Shown here piece by piece: positions 10,095-21,285 of a stretch of DNA of 64,000 nt. The stretch covers positions 4,491,501 to 4,555,500 of the forward strand of contig OU015670.1 in the NCBI GenBank assembly GCA_907165275.2, in the 5' to 3' direction. Origin of the DNA: Zygaena filipendulae. Its lineage: Eukaryota > Arthropoda > Insecta > Lepidoptera > Zygaenidae. The translations under genes and the position numbers were made by a program. Under the pieces are notes generated by a model, which saw only the letters and a list, made by a program, of their open reading frames with translations, searched no databases and was not told the origin of the DNA. How positions within the stretch are numbered: the first letter of the stretch is position 1; each line of letters opens with the position of its first letter.

Positions 10095-11620
10095 ACTTAA
10101 CTATGTTGATGTCCCTTCTATCTGTTATTTTCTGTTCTGTGACTAGGACAATATCAACTTGAATTTGGACTCCATCGAGTGAGACAAAGATCATAATATA
10201 ATCACTACGTGGAGTGAGAGTTCAAAATTGACAAAAGTGACGGCTCGCCGCGCCCCAACGCTCAGTGCGCACACACATGCCACGAGTGCACACAAGCCGG
10301 CCGCCTGTAAATAATACAGATAAATAATTAGGTTCACTAATCACTTGTATGGAGTATCACGAGGGTGACTTATCGGTCTGATAAAAAAAAAATCAACATT
10401 AAGGGGCTATGTTGAAAAATATTAAATAACTGAACGGTAAAAAGAGCTTAAAGGTACCGGCTGCATACGAGTAAAAGTTTTTGTTGCGTAGGTATGAATA
10501 AAACACAGCCATCGGCGAATTACCTCGATAACTCTTTGCATTGGGTTAATCCCGATACCGATTGGGTTACCGAGGGAATTCGTAGATTATAAAGTAGTTA
10601 GCTAAACCACACGATAACTACATATATCTACTACAAAAGACTATTTACAACTATATTAAACACGTAGGTACTTACAATTATTTAAGTACTGCAGTCTACT
10701 TTGAACACCACACAAGTGGAGACGGCAACACAAACTAGTTCATAATGAGCCAGACGTGGCCAGACGATGCTAACAGCACGAACTTTGATGTAGTGTCTTC
10801 CGATTGCCAATCCAACTGACCCACGTGGCGCGTTCACGTGCTCTCTGGGAGCCCTATTCCGAAGATCGTAAGTATTGGTACCTATTACCTATGCCAACAA
10901 CAAAATTGTACTCGATTGCGTGACCTAATTTAAATTTATGTAGGTTGTGTAGCGGATAAATTAAAGAAAGGTTATATAAACAGATAAGGTAATAGTTTAA
11001 AAAACTAAAAAAACACGCTCTAACAATAAGAGTAAACTGAACAAAAAAGTAATTATCTAAGTGTGAGTGTTGAGACCAATCAAACGAGCCCCAAATCGAC
11101 GGAGTTGCGTCGTATTTACAGAGTTCTCATGGCCATCTAAGGCTCAATACGAGAACTCTTTCCCGAAGTTCGATTTCGCTGAAAAAAACCGAAAATCACT
11201 CGATATTTTTTTGCGGATTTTGTGCTGGGGCGACTCTATCCATTCATTAATTAGTGGGAATTATTTTATTTTATTTCATATTTTTATCTCGACCTATTTT
11301 AATTTTGTGGTTCGCTATTTTCGTAGGTAATTTGTCAAGACCTACAAGAAAAGTAAGTTAGGGAATTCCGAAACTTACGCGGATGGTACCGCATCATGCA
11401 CATCGAAGCGATAAATAAGTTGGTAAGATTTAACACTTTTAACAGCGTTTTTCTGAATAGTGCCCGTTGCTGCCCCATTATCAACAGAGTAAGGTTATCG
11501 CCGTACTACGTTAATGACTGAGTTTATAGGTAGGTAGTCATTGCTCAGGCAGGTTGTTAAATCGTGAAAGATTCTTTGTGCTAAATTAGTATGACGGAGT
11601 TTACAAGCAAAGGGAATCTA

Positions 11621-12826
11621 TAGGGGAAGGTGGGGTGGGGCTTCATACAGTTTTTATATTTCATCTTATAAATGTCTCCTGGGTATCGATAGCTAGTATT
11701 TAACTACGACGAGTTTGAGAGAATTATTTCGGTATAATGGAAGGTGCACTATCCTGAAATAACTCTCTCACACAAAGTGAGTTTGGTAACAAGTAAAGAT
11801 AAGTTGTAAGTATAGTATAGTATTTAAACTTTTTAAGATTTCTGTTATTTATATCTAATAGTGAAGCACTACGAGCTGGTAACGTTGGCTTCTGAAACAC
11901 AGGTTTATCCTACATGAGAAGCCAGCAGCTCTTTGTATTACAAATAAGTAACGCAGTATTCAATAAATTCATATCATTATATCGATTCATCAAAATTCAA
12001 TAGTCTTACTATCTGACTGTATATGAAAAACATAAAATTTGTGTAAATACACTTGTATGACTTTTTGTAACACTTTAAAAAAAAAAAAAAAATGTATGAA
12101 TGTACCCCATATGCGGGGCACTTTCATAGAGGCTATGGAGAGGACTCACACATGTGAAAAATACACAATTTTGTAGGTACATGAAGTGCTTGTTTATTTT
12201 TGAAAATCAAATTATCAAAACACAACGTTCTGTAGGTTTAGTGTTTAAGTCCATATTTGACTGCTGATTTCTGAAAAGAGAGGAAAACAACCTGAACTTC
12301 ATCGGTAGCTTTTAACATTGCCTGTTCGTCCACCTCTCCACTCGAAGTTCTCTTTTTCTTGTAATTTCTAAAAAAAATATGATATCACTTTAATTTTACA
12401 AACTAAAATAAGTAATTGGGTACATTCATACAGTATGAATGTGCCCCATACACTTATGTATGAACCTACCCTATCACAAGAAAATGATGAAAAAAATGTA
12501 ACCAAATTATATAGAATTATTCATAGATCAATTCATAAAATAAAAAAGAACTGAATACTTTAGAGAGCAGCTTTTATAAAAAAAGACGTAAAAAGTGAGG
12601 TTATTAAATTACTTACGCCGCCTGTCCGAATCACGTTCCGTGTCACATCGACGCACGTTTCACACCGACTGCTGTCAAACTTCGTCAGCAAGCACATACA
12701 TAAGTAAACTATGCGTACAGTTTACACGTATATAAGTCATTCTGTTGATGTGCGCCTTACATCAGATATACATAATTATCTGGTGTATGACAGTGCCCCT
12801 TGTATGAATCTGCCCCACTTCCCCTA
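11621..12826. mobile_element. 1.2-kb nonautonomous TIR element with GGGG-rich ends
   Basis: The ends are TAGGGGAAGGTGGGG and its inverted partner CCCCACTTCCCCTA. TIR-like words recur inside (TGTACCCCATATGCGGGG near 12102; TATGAATGTGCCCCATAC near 12434). No coding frame. A related element with similar ends lies at 38090-39221. I cannot assign the superfamily. Confidence 0.7.
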
Positions 12827-12961
12827 CATCTTACGAACGTGAGTTTGGTACAAACTCAAACTCGAACTCAAAAAATTTATTGAACTCGTTAAGTTACATC
12901 ATAACATTTGAGTTCAGAACTTCAGACAAAATACAAATAGGTATATAATATTTTTTTAATC

Positions 12962-13283
12962 GGGTATTCTCCAGGGTATGAAAATCAAAATTGTAATTAG
13001 TTCGTCAGTTAGAAAATAAAAAAATTAATAATAGGCATGTATTTTTTGCTATTTCAAATTAATGAAAATAAATATAGATAGAGCGCATTAAAGTTTAGGG
13101 TGGGGAACTCATGACGTCATTATTTAGTATAAGCCCTATACAAACTGCACCGGGTTGTGACGTCACGCGAAATTTCAACTCAATGTATCGCCGTTATTTT
13201 TTGTTTACGTAAAAAAAGAAAAAAATACGTTTCCAATATTTTTTACTAATCTACGACGGACTAAAAAAGATTTAGTCAAGTAA
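12962..13283 (-). mobile_element. CRE-bearing TIR element, copy 3
   Basis: A minus-oriented copy with the GGGTATTCTCC end shared with the copy at 1553. It has the CGTCAGTTAG and CTACGACGGACTAA core motifs and two TGACGTCA sites. Confidence 0.8.
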
Positions 13284-13863
13284 CTAATTTACAGCTCGCT
13301 CGGAAAGTAGCACAGAAGAGACGAGCGAGAAACTCTTCGGTTTCTCTTTTCAAGGTTTCTCTTTTTCTCTTTATAGACCTACATTTTTCTTAAAAAAATA
13401 ATGACACTAGGTGATAAGTAATATTAACATTTAGATATAGGTATTAAGATAATTTTGTTTTAATCGTATAATTACATTTACATTAGATAATTATATTTTA
13501 ATTAAATAATCACTTTTACAATCCATAATTAATTAACATTAAATTATTAACATAAAACAATATTGTAATAAATATTTAATTAATGTTGTTATTAATAAAT
13601 TACATCTAATGGCAGACAGTTACAAATTCGTTAATATTAAAAAAAAAGTTCGAGGGATTCCCGTCAGGAATGAAGTTCTACCTATTATGTATCTAAATAG
13701 TTAACATATTCAAATTGCTTTAAAAGTACGTAAACAGTAAATAATTAAATCAAAATGTGAAATTTTAGTAACTTAATTATCTACTTTTCTATATTTATAT
13801 CGCATCTTTAGAAATAAAGTGACCTAACTCGAAATTCCAGTAAGTAACTGATATTGATATTAT

Positions 13864-13967
13864 AGATGGACAATCAACCCAAGCACCAGATTTAAGCCCG
13901 ATAAAACCCTAGACGCTTACGGACGTTTATCGGGCTTAAGCCCAAACAAAGGGTTGATTACCCATCT
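13864..13967. repeat. Small hairpin element
   Basis: Inverted arms AGATGGACAATCAACCC and GGGTTGATTACCCATCT enclose a second perfect inverted pair TTTAAGCCCGATAAA and TTTATCGGGCTTAA. A related partial copy starts at 54811. Confidence 0.6.
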
Positions 13968-14487
13968 GTTATTAATATAAATAGGCTCAAAAAAAACTCT
14001 ACAACCATGGGCCGAAAAAGAGCCTAGAATTATGAGTAGTAAGGGACAAACTATACCATCGATCACTTTCATTGATCGCATTATTCACCAACGCAAGTTA
14101 TGTGAAGACGTTTCTGCTCATTTACCACAAATTGCTATTTTTAGTTAGGCCACTTTAATTCTAAAGGTCCATTCTACTATACATACTTGGTGCAGTTTCC
14201 ATTCCTTGAATTTCCATTACAAAATTGCAAGAATCGGACAATGCAACTCACGTATGAATTAAAACAATCACAAAAGCAAGGGGCTTGACGATACTAACCG
14301 AACTACGCCGGACTAAACTGAACGCCTCGATATGTATGAACGCTTTTTCATGGCGTGATGAATGATGATTTCTGTGAGTTACCTACTCTTACCGCAACCC
14401 ATGTTAAGAAACTTCGTATATAATTAAAAAAATTAAGAGAGGCACCTACTAAAAAGAATAAGCACTAATCGAGAATTCGAGCGAACG

Positions 14488-17400
14488 AAATCAAATCAAA
14501 TCAAATCAAATCAAATATTCTTTATTGTCGCCAAAAACATAAATATAAAAAGAAAATACATGGTGGAAAAATACAGGCAACAAAGGGCGGCCTTATTGCT
14601 TAAAGCAATTTCTTCCAGGCAACCTTTCCTTATATTAGTAGCATAATATAGGTACCTACTTAACTAGAAAGACAAAAAAAACCAAAAAGAGAGTGAAAGT
14701 GAAATTAAAAATATAAGTAGCTTAGTATAAGGGTGGGTGGTGCTGTGGGGTCGCAGTACATTTCGTATACATACACAATATAAATATATACAAAACAACA
14801 ACAATAAGAGACAAACAAATAAATAAGTAATCGATATTTACCACAAAAATAAATATAAAAAAAAATAAAAATAATAATAATAATAATACTTAATAATAAA
14901 AAGAAATAAATATATAAATAAAATAGAAAAATAATTAAAAATATAGTAACATTAATGTTGGATACAACCATATTATATAATATATATAAACATAAGTAAC
15001 CGCTGAACACACACAAAGTAAATATCAGAAGAATGAATAGCAAATAGATAATTATACATGATGATTAAATATATAATTACATTAGAAGATACAGGTAAAT
15101 AAATAATTAATAAATAGGAAAAAAGTACAAATCTGCATGTAGGTGCAAGTATATCAGAAATGCACAATTAAAAGCTACATGTTAAGAAAATGTTGCTTGA
15201 CCAGCTTCTTGAATACTGCGATGGACCTGGCGCAACGTATAGACACGGGAAGGGAGTTCCATAGACGACAAGCTTCGATGGTAAAGGAGTGAGTATAGAA
15301 ATCGGAAGAATGGGATGGAAAATCAAGAAACAGATTATCTGAAGAGCGTAGTGAGCGGGTAACAATGGAAGATCGGAAATTAAAGCGTGTTTTAAGATAA
15401 GGTGGGGTTGTTGGGTGGAACAAAATTGTGTAGAGGAGGGAAAGTATGTGAGCATCTCTTCTACGGCGGATGGGGAGCCACTCAAGCCTGGCGCGGAACT
15501 CTGAAATATGGTCGAACTTTCGAAGTCCGAAAATGAACCTAATGCATAGGTTCTGCAGTCGCTCAAGTTTGTTGAGTAGCTCCTCGGTAAGGTCTAAATA
15601 GGCGACGTCAGCATAGTCCAAAATGGGAAGGAGAAGGGTCTGTGCAAGCGCAATCTTCGTGGCTGTTGGAAGAAGGTATCGAAGGCGGTTCAGGGAAATT
15701 GAGGCACCAAAAATTTTACGACTGACTTCAGCCACCTGCCTACTCCATGTCAGAGATCTATTAAAGTAGATGCCTAGGTTTTTTACTGTGTCACTGTATG
15801 GTAACCGCACGCCGTTGAACATTACTGGGGGCAAAGTGTCGTAATCAACCCTAGAGGTAAACCAAGGACTACCTATGATAATTACCTGAGTTTTATTTGG
15901 ATTTATCTTGAGACCAAACGATTCACCCCACAATCGAACCCGATCAAGGTCACCATTTATTTTATCTATGGCTTTAGGGAGGTCAATCAGGTGGGAGTGA
16001 GTATATATTTGTAAATCATCTGCATAGAGGTGATAGGAAGAAGTGAGAAGATTTGTAATGGAGTTAATGAAGATGCTAAACAGCAAAGGGGACAGGACAC
16101 CACCTTGAGGTACACCAGCCGATGTAATGCACCAGTCAGAGTGAGTATCATCGAGGCGGATGCGTTGTCGGCGCCCATACAGATAGCTGTGGAACCAACC
16201 GACAACCGATGCAGACATGTTAAGAGAAGTTAGTAGCTGCAGCATAATGTCAAAGTCCACCGTGCCAAATGCGTTACTAAAGTCCAGCAATGTTAGAACA
16301 GTAAGCTGCTTTTTTTCCATAGCCAGTCGAACATCGTCACCGATCTTAACAAGTGCCGTAGTCGTACTATGACCAGGTCGAAAGCCAGATTGGAAGGGAT
16401 TCAAGAGATCGTTACTTATAAGGAAAGAATGGACTTGCTTATGGATTAGGCGTTCGAGAACTTTAGACAGGAAAGGTAGTATAGAAATAGGACGATAGTC
16501 AGCAAGTGAGGAAGGACTAGCTTTCTTGGGGAGAGGAATAATAAGTGCATTTTTCCAAATTGTGGGAAAGGTACAAGATGTCATTGAGAAGTTGAGAATT
16601 TTGGTCAAAATAGGGATAAGAATTTCAGTAAGAGGGATGATCATATTACGACTAACGGAATCACTACCGATGGCATTCGACCCTATCGATAGGAGACCCT
16701 TTCTAACGTCATACTCAGTGAAAGGAATAAAGGAGAACTGAGGAAACTTAGGGGGTAGCTGAGCTGAAAGACGAAGCAATGTATTGGATTTAGTGGTTGA
16801 GTCAAGGTGAGTGGTGGAAGAAAAATGTTGATTAAGAAGGTTTAGATCGACATTATTAGTGGAGGTAATGGTTTTTGATTTACCAATCCCTAGGGTTTTA
16901 AGGAACCTCCAGACCTTCGATGAGTCTCCATCCTCTATCGATTGATGAATGTGCCGGCGCTGTGCATCCCTACACATCCTATTACAGCGGTTTCTGAGCA
17001 GATGGTAGCGGTCACGATTTATATCTGTTGGTGCTGTCTTGTATTTAGTCTTTGCGCGATTTTTCCTAGCAATGAGACCTTTAATCTCTTCATTTAGCCA
17101 TGGGGCAGGAAGGTGTTTTACACGAACTGGTCGGACAGGTGCATGTTTGTCATAGAGTTTCAATAGTAGGGAATTAAATAGGGAGACTTGCTCGTCAACA
17201 GATTTAGCACAATCAATAGTAGACCAGTCCGTATTATAAGCATCCTCCTCGAGTCGTTGCTTATCGATACCACGAAAATTGCGCTGCAGTAGTACCTTTG
17301 CTTTTGATTTGGGGGGACGAATTTTATATGATAGATAGATCAGATCATGATAAGAGAAAGCGTCGGCACAGAATTGTCCGTGCCTAGCAACGTGATTAGG

Positions 17401-18490
17401 AGAGGAAACAATCATGAGATCTAGCAGGGAAGGAGTGCAATTTGGGAAAGTGTGAGTAGCATTTAAAGGGAGAATATGCATATTGCAAGATTTAACCAGA
17501 GAGCATAGCTGCCGACTGCGAAAGTCGTTCCTGAGAAGGCAGGTATTGAAATCTCCCATAACGATGGTGTGGTTGTATGACGGTGCATGATCTATTAAAA
17601 GATTTTCAAAGGAGGAAAAATAATTAATTGTTAGGGAGGGGCTGTAGAATACACCCAGGAGAATTTTGGTATGAGAAAGAGATATATCGATGAAGAGATG
17701 CTCAGCTGTATTTGGGGGAGGTGGCTGGGGAGACTTGCTTATAATAGAGTACGGAATATTACACCGGAGATAGATAGCAACGCCACCGTGAGAACTATTG
17801 GTGCGATCATTGCGTATTAGTTGGAAACCAGGGAGACTAAAGGAAATTGAGGAAAAACACGGCTGAAAAAAGGATTCTGAGACTAGAATTGCATGTATAG
17901 ATTTACTGTCGAAGGTTGACAGGAGGTCAGAATAATGCGCAGGAATACTCTGTGCGTTTATGTGTACTACATTAAAATTATTTGACAAGTCAGAGAAAGT
18001 TGAGTTCAGATAGTCCGAGAGAGATGGTGTTGTACTGTGAAAGCTATCGTCAGCGCTCAGATCGTCTGCAGCTGAAGAGCAGGTTAGGTATTGGTCGGAG
18101 TCGTTATTATCACTAATATCCATTGTGCCATCCATAAAATATTATTCTATAAAATATGTACACACATATAATTATGTTAAGTAAGATAAATATAAAATAG
18201 AAATTATATAAGCATAAACAAAATATGTAGGTACACTTAAGCAAAAACAAGCACAGTCCACCACACCCCCAGCATGTGCTAATTCACAGAGATTATAAAA
18301 ATACAATTTCAAGCAACAGAACGATGGATGCAGAATATATACCTATCGACGGAATTTTAACCATAGACTACACCAGACCGACGTCGCGCGTCGTTCATTT
18401 GAAACAATGAGCATCTGACGTCCATCGATCCGCAGGTAGTCACAGTACGTCATTCCAGCCTGACATCTAGCAGTGTGGCAAGTTGACAGA
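14488..18490 (-). mobile_element. CR1/Jockey-type LINE, nearly complete
   Basis: The 3' end is the (TTTGA)n tail at 14488-14515 with an AATAAAG-like signal beside it. A 3' UTR with the GGCAACAAAGGGCGGCCTTA block follows; the same block also ends the fragments at 54520 and 58635. ORF2 is intact at 15175-18135. The 5' boundary is approximate (18350-18530). No ORF1 directly adjoins ORF2, so the copy is either 5'-truncated or has only ORF2. Confidence 0.8.
15175..18135 (-). CDS. LINE ORF2: endonuclease and reverse transcriptase
   Basis: This is a 986-codon frame without interruption. It nicks target DNA and copies the LINE RNA at the nick. The apurinic-like endonuclease covers about residues 53-270: NAQS near 60, catalytic-type Glu in LVSES near 87, GDFN at 194-197, and HDL near 263. 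The reverse transcriptase covers about 530-760: motif A LLDFSNAF with the metal-binding Asp near 618, the GVPQGGVLSP motif near 674, and YADD at 704-707. After motif A the usual AFD reads AFG (622-624), a conserved but non-metal position. The C-terminal region keeps LDYADVAY and RLWNSLP. Full length suggests recent activity. Confidence 0.9.
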   Translation of the reverse strand: MDGTMDISDNNDSDQYLTCSSAADDLSADDSFHSTTPSLSDYLNSTFSDLSNNFNVVHINAQSIPAHYSDLLSTFDSKSIHAILVSESFFQPCFSSISFSLPGFQLIRNDRTNSSHGGVAIYLRCNIPYSIISKSPQPPPPNTAEHLFIDISLSHTKILLGVFYSPSLTINYFSSFENLLIDHAPSYNHTIVMGDFNTCLLRNDFRSRQLCSLVKSCNMHILPLNATHTFPNCTPSLLDLMIVSSPNHVARHGQFCADAFSYHDLIYLSYKIRPPKSKAKVLLQRNFRGIDKQRLEEDAYNTDWSTIDCAKSVDEQVSLFNSLLLKLYDKHAPVRPVRVKHLPAPWLNEEIKGLIARKNRAKTKYKTAPTDINRDRYHLLRNRCNRMCRDAQRRHIHQSIEDGDSSKVWRFLKTLGIGKSKTITSTNNVDLNLLNQHFSSTTHLDSTTKSNTLLRLSAQLPPKFPQFSFIPFTEYDVRKGLLSIGSNAIGSDSVSRNMIIPLTEILIPILTKILNFSMTSCTFPTIWKNALIIPLPKKASPSSLADYRPISILPFLSKVLERLIHKQVHSFLISNDLLNPFQSGFRPGHSTTTALVKIGDDVRLAMEKKQLTVLTLLDFSNAFGTVDFDIMLQLLTSLNMSASVVGWFHSYLYGRRQRIRLDDTHSDWCITSAGVPQGGVLSPLLFSIFINSITNLLTSSYHLYADDLQIYTHSHLIDLPKAIDKINGDLDRVRLWGESFGLKINPNKTQVIIIGSPWFTSRVDYDTLPPVMFNGVRLPYSDTVKNLGIYFNRSLTWSRQVAEVSRKIFGASISLNRLRYLLPTATKIALAQTLLLPILDYADVAYLDLTEELLNKLERLQNLCIRFIFGLRKFDHISEFRARLEWLPIRRRRDAHILSLLYTILFHPTTPPYLKTRFNFRSSIVTRSLRSSDNLFLDFPSHSSDFYTHSFTIEACRLWNSLPVSIRCARSIAVFKKLVKQHFLNM

Positions 18491-18871
18491 TGACATCAAG
18501 TGAACGAATCATTAAAAATAAAAAAATAAAAAAAAAAATAAAAATAAAAATTATAGTAGCAAAACAGTCAGTTGCAAAAATTAGGAATGAATACCCAACG
18601 AAATAAATGTAAATAGGTATTGTAATGTGAAACATAGGCAGTGTGAGGTAAGATATAGAAACAGACTAATATGTTACACGTATTCGATCGAATGTATAGT
18701 ACCAATAATCGCATCAAAACTTTTGTAAGTATTAGGTATTCAGTATTCATCCAACGAAATATTATGTTATAACTTACAAGTGCGTAATAATTTTTAATTT
18801 TTGGGCAATATATGAACAATCATGGGGGCTATTACGATAAAAAAGTATTATTGGCTGCCCAGACAGTGGAT
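18491..18871. other. AT-rich spacer between the LINE and the PPP1R3-like gene
   Basis: This stretch holds an A/T run (AAAAATAAAAAAATAAAA type at 18512-18550) and no supported gene. It should contain the 3' UTR of the minus-strand gene that ends at 18872; I see no perfect AATAAA in that orientation. Confidence 0.4.
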
Positions 18872-20002
18872 TCAATTTCTGCGACTGCGTGTCTGTTTTG
18901 GTGGCAGTGGTTTCGGATTTGGAGCCGCCACAACATCTGGCTTAGGTATCAACTCCAACTCAGCGCGGCATGTGACACGATGACGCTTTTCGCCAGGCCC
19001 AACAATAAAAATGCATCCATCATGAGTCCAGCATTTGGGTATTCCAAAACGCTCCCGAGCTGTCATAAATACACTGTGCCTTTCTTTGGTCAAAAACTCA
19101 GACAGAGTGATACCAGACCCTTTAAGCACCTTTTTAGTTTTCCAGACCCGTTCACGAACATCACAATCACGGAACTTGACAAGTAAATCTTTGATCGATA
19201 CTGTATTTTTCATGACAGATTTTTCAACAACATAGTTTTTATTGTTGTTATTGTCCCAAAACTCTTCACCTTTGCGTATGAAATACACGCACAGCTCCAC
19301 ACGCTTAGAATCTAGAGGCAAATGTATTCTGAAGCAAAATCTGTCGCACACAAATTCACTGTCCATCCCCAACGGACCGGTTTCCATGAAAGCACAGCAC
19401 GTGTCTTTATGGGTCCTCCAGCCGTCTGATGTCGATCTAACAAACACTTCCTCTGTAAAATCTTGATTTCTAACACAAACTGTACCGTCTAAAGTTCTCT
19501 CGTTCAACACTACATTTTCTAGTGTCACATTATCCTGTGTGATACGGTTTAGGAACCTCACATAGTCAGATGCTGGTTGGAAGAACTTCAGCTGCCATGA
19601 ATTTTCTTTCTGGGGTGTTTTTCTATCTTGCGTTGGGTTGGAAGCTTCTGCGAAAGTCCAAAGAGGCGGTAGAAACGGCGATTCAACAACAAACTCCACT
19701 TCATCTATTGACCTTACTTCATCTGTAAACCTCATTTCGTCTATTAAACTCACTTTGTCTATAAACTTCACTTCTTCTAAAACCATTCCTAGTTCATCAG
19801 CGAAAACTACCGTTTTCCTCGTCAGTATAGAGGTCTTTTTTATACAAGAGCGCAATTCTGGTTGTTCTGATTTTATTTTCACTGACTTTCTTGAAAGACG
19901 CGATGGGTTTTCTCTTGGAGTAAACTTAGTATGTTTTTTTGGAGATGGTGCGTACTTGGCCACTGAGCTATTTGTATACAAAAAGCATTTTGACGACAGC
20001 AT
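18872..20002 (-). CDS. PPP1R3-like: PP1 glycogen-targeting subunit with an extra C-terminal domain
   Basis: The 376-residue protein is predicted to bring protein phosphatase 1 to glycogen, activating glycogen synthase and restraining phosphorylase. The PP1-docking RVxF motif is KTVVF (63-67), followed by FADELG. The CBM21 carbohydrate-binding domain spans about 138-260, with QPASDYVRF, FVRSTSDGWRTH and the glycogen-contacting WDNNNNKNY block. Residues 77-106 are about five copies of a 6-residue repeat (EVKFID, KVSLID, EMRFTD). After residue 265 the similarity to the paralog at 28003-28869 stops. The remainder (LVKFRDCDVRERVW, SEFLTKERHSVFM, CWTHDGC) resembles the FP-like C-terminal domain of LINE ORF1 proteins, so the gene seems chimeric. 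The ATG has A at -3 and lies about 60 nt downstream of a TATA/Inr promoter. Confidence 0.87.
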   Translation of the reverse strand: MLSSKCFLYTNSSVAKYAPSPKKHTKFTPRENPSRLSRKSVKIKSEQPELRSCIKKTSILTRKTVVFADELGMVLEEVKFIDKVSLIDEMRFTDEVRSIDEVEFVVESPFLPPLWTFAEASNPTQDRKTPQKENSWQLKFFQPASDYVRFLNRITQDNVTLENVVLNERTLDGTVCVRNQDFTEEVFVRSTSDGWRTHKDTCCAFMETGPLGMDSEFVCDRFCFRIHLPLDSKRVELCVYFIRKGEEFWDNNNNKNYVVEKSVMKNTVSIKDLLVKFRDCDVRERVWKTKKVLKGSGITLSEFLTKERHSVFMTARERFGIPKCWTHDGCIFIVGPGEKRHRVTCRAELELIPKPDVVAAPNPKPLPPKQTRSRRN

Positions 20003-20059
20003 GTTTTTGCATGTAAGAGTGCAACTATTTAATTAATGTTTATACCACCGCGGTTCGGT

Positions 20060-20100
20060 AGAAACTGAATTATTTGCATGGTGCTTGCCGCTTTTAAAGC
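20060..20100 (-). promoter_or_regulatory. Core promoter of the PPP1R3-like gene at 18872
   Basis: On the minus strand TTTAAAAG (20091-20098) is followed about 30 nt later by TCAGTT (20063-20068), an arthropod initiator. The spacing fits a TATA-Inr core promoter and would give a 5' UTR of about 65 nt. Confidence 0.5.
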
Positions 20101-20149
20101 AGATGTTGCAATCATTTCGTGTTTAACGGTATTGCCAACTACAATATTG

Positions 20150-20680
20150 CTTCTATAGATTAAAACTACTGTACCAGATACGCGATTACCTCAGCGTGGA
20201 TCTGCGAATTAAACTATGTGATTCCTTAGTGCTTTCTAGGCTGAGCTACGGTGATGTAGTATATGGACTGCGACTTTTGGCGCGGTCTGAAAAAATGGTT
20301 CAGTGAGTGCAAAATGCCTGTGCTCATTACTGTTTCAGTATTCCCCCAAGAGCGCACGTTTTTGACTCCTTTTTTGAATGACGCAGGACTGCTAAAGATG
20401 CCGTTCCGAAAAGAGCTTCATTTGGCTACTCTCTTGTTTGGAGTTTTTAAATTTCGCAAACCCGAATATCTCTTCAACTTTGAATGGCGATGTTATAACA
20501 CCAACCGTGCCCCTCGTGTAGTGTCCTGTCCTCTGGTGGTTCCGAGACACCATTCGGCTGCATTTCGCGGAGATTTCAAATACTCACCCACCAAGTGTTG
20601 GAACAACCTTCCTCCCCCGATTCGCCAACAGCTGACTTTGTCAACTTCTTCTATTACTATAATAAAAGAGTAGAATCCGC
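20150..20680 (+). pseudogene. Decayed LINE ORF2 C-terminal fragment
   Basis: Reading the plus strand in shifting frames gives CDSLVLSRLSYGDVVYGLRL and then LHLATLLFGVFKFRKPEYL and CWNNLPPPIRQQL. This is the post-polymerase region of a Jockey/CR1-type reverse transcriptase protein. Frameshifts occur near 20280. It is a different family from the intact LINE at 14488-18490. Confidence 0.65.
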
Positions 20681-20759
20681 AATTCTGTACATTGAATATT
20701 TTAAGAAAAATTGACAGGAGGCGATAAAAGAAGAGTATCTAATCAACCACAAAAAAAGA

Positions 20760-21182
20760 GTTTTTAAAATTCTTTTCTGTCTGTCTGTTCACAATAATCT
20801 CCGAATCTACTGAACGGAGTGTCATGCGGTTTTCACAGGTAGATTAAGCTTAGTCTGGCGCTACATATAGGCTTTGTTTCATTCAAATCAAGAAGATGTC
20901 GGGAAAAAAAGTTGTATAAAAACCTTTTATGCGAGTGAACACGCGGGGCACAGCTAGTAAGTATATAGAAATGAATTTCTGTTCGTTTGTCTCGGTAAAT
21001 CTCAAGAATGACTGGACCGATTCGGCTAATTTTGATCTTGAAATATTTGTTTAAGTTCAGGGAAGGTTTGGTAAAGCATAACCGATTATCATAAAATTTT
21101 GCATACACATTTTTAGGGGTACAGAAAAGGACGTAGAGGACTTTTTCAACCCAGATTTCTCCCCGCGGATAACAGCTAGTTG
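20760..21182 (-). repeat. Two head-to-tail copies of the CTAGCTGT-type repeat
   Basis: Both copies are reversed and end in GGGGCACAGCTAGT (20945-20958) and GCGGATAACAGCTAGT (21165-21180). The inner words CTGGACCGATTCGGC and GTCTGTCTGTTC mark the other end. No gene. Confidence 0.6.
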
Positions 21183-21285
21183 ATCATAAAAGTTCTATTT
21201 GACCTTGATCCATTGGTCCAAATCCAATTATAGATTACATTCCGCTTTTATTTTTGACCTCTAATCCATTAGGTCTAGTTTACCC

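Noticed and set aside
11067..11330. 87-codon plus-strand frame
   Set aside because: No domain, no splice partners, and the second half is Phe/Ile-rich AT translation.
14491..14515. TCAAA tandem run as a possible CRISPR-like or microsatellite array
   Set aside because: It is the short terminal repeat tail of the LINE; no spacers. No CRISPR array exists in this eukaryotic window.
14705..15043. Hydrophobic minus-strand frames in the LINE 3' UTR
   Set aside because: Phe/Ile/Tyr-rich translation of AT-rich DNA. This is the untranslated region of the retrotransposon.
16030..16741. Plus-strand frames opposite the LINE ORF2
   Set aside because: Antisense shadows of the 986-codon reverse transcriptase frame.
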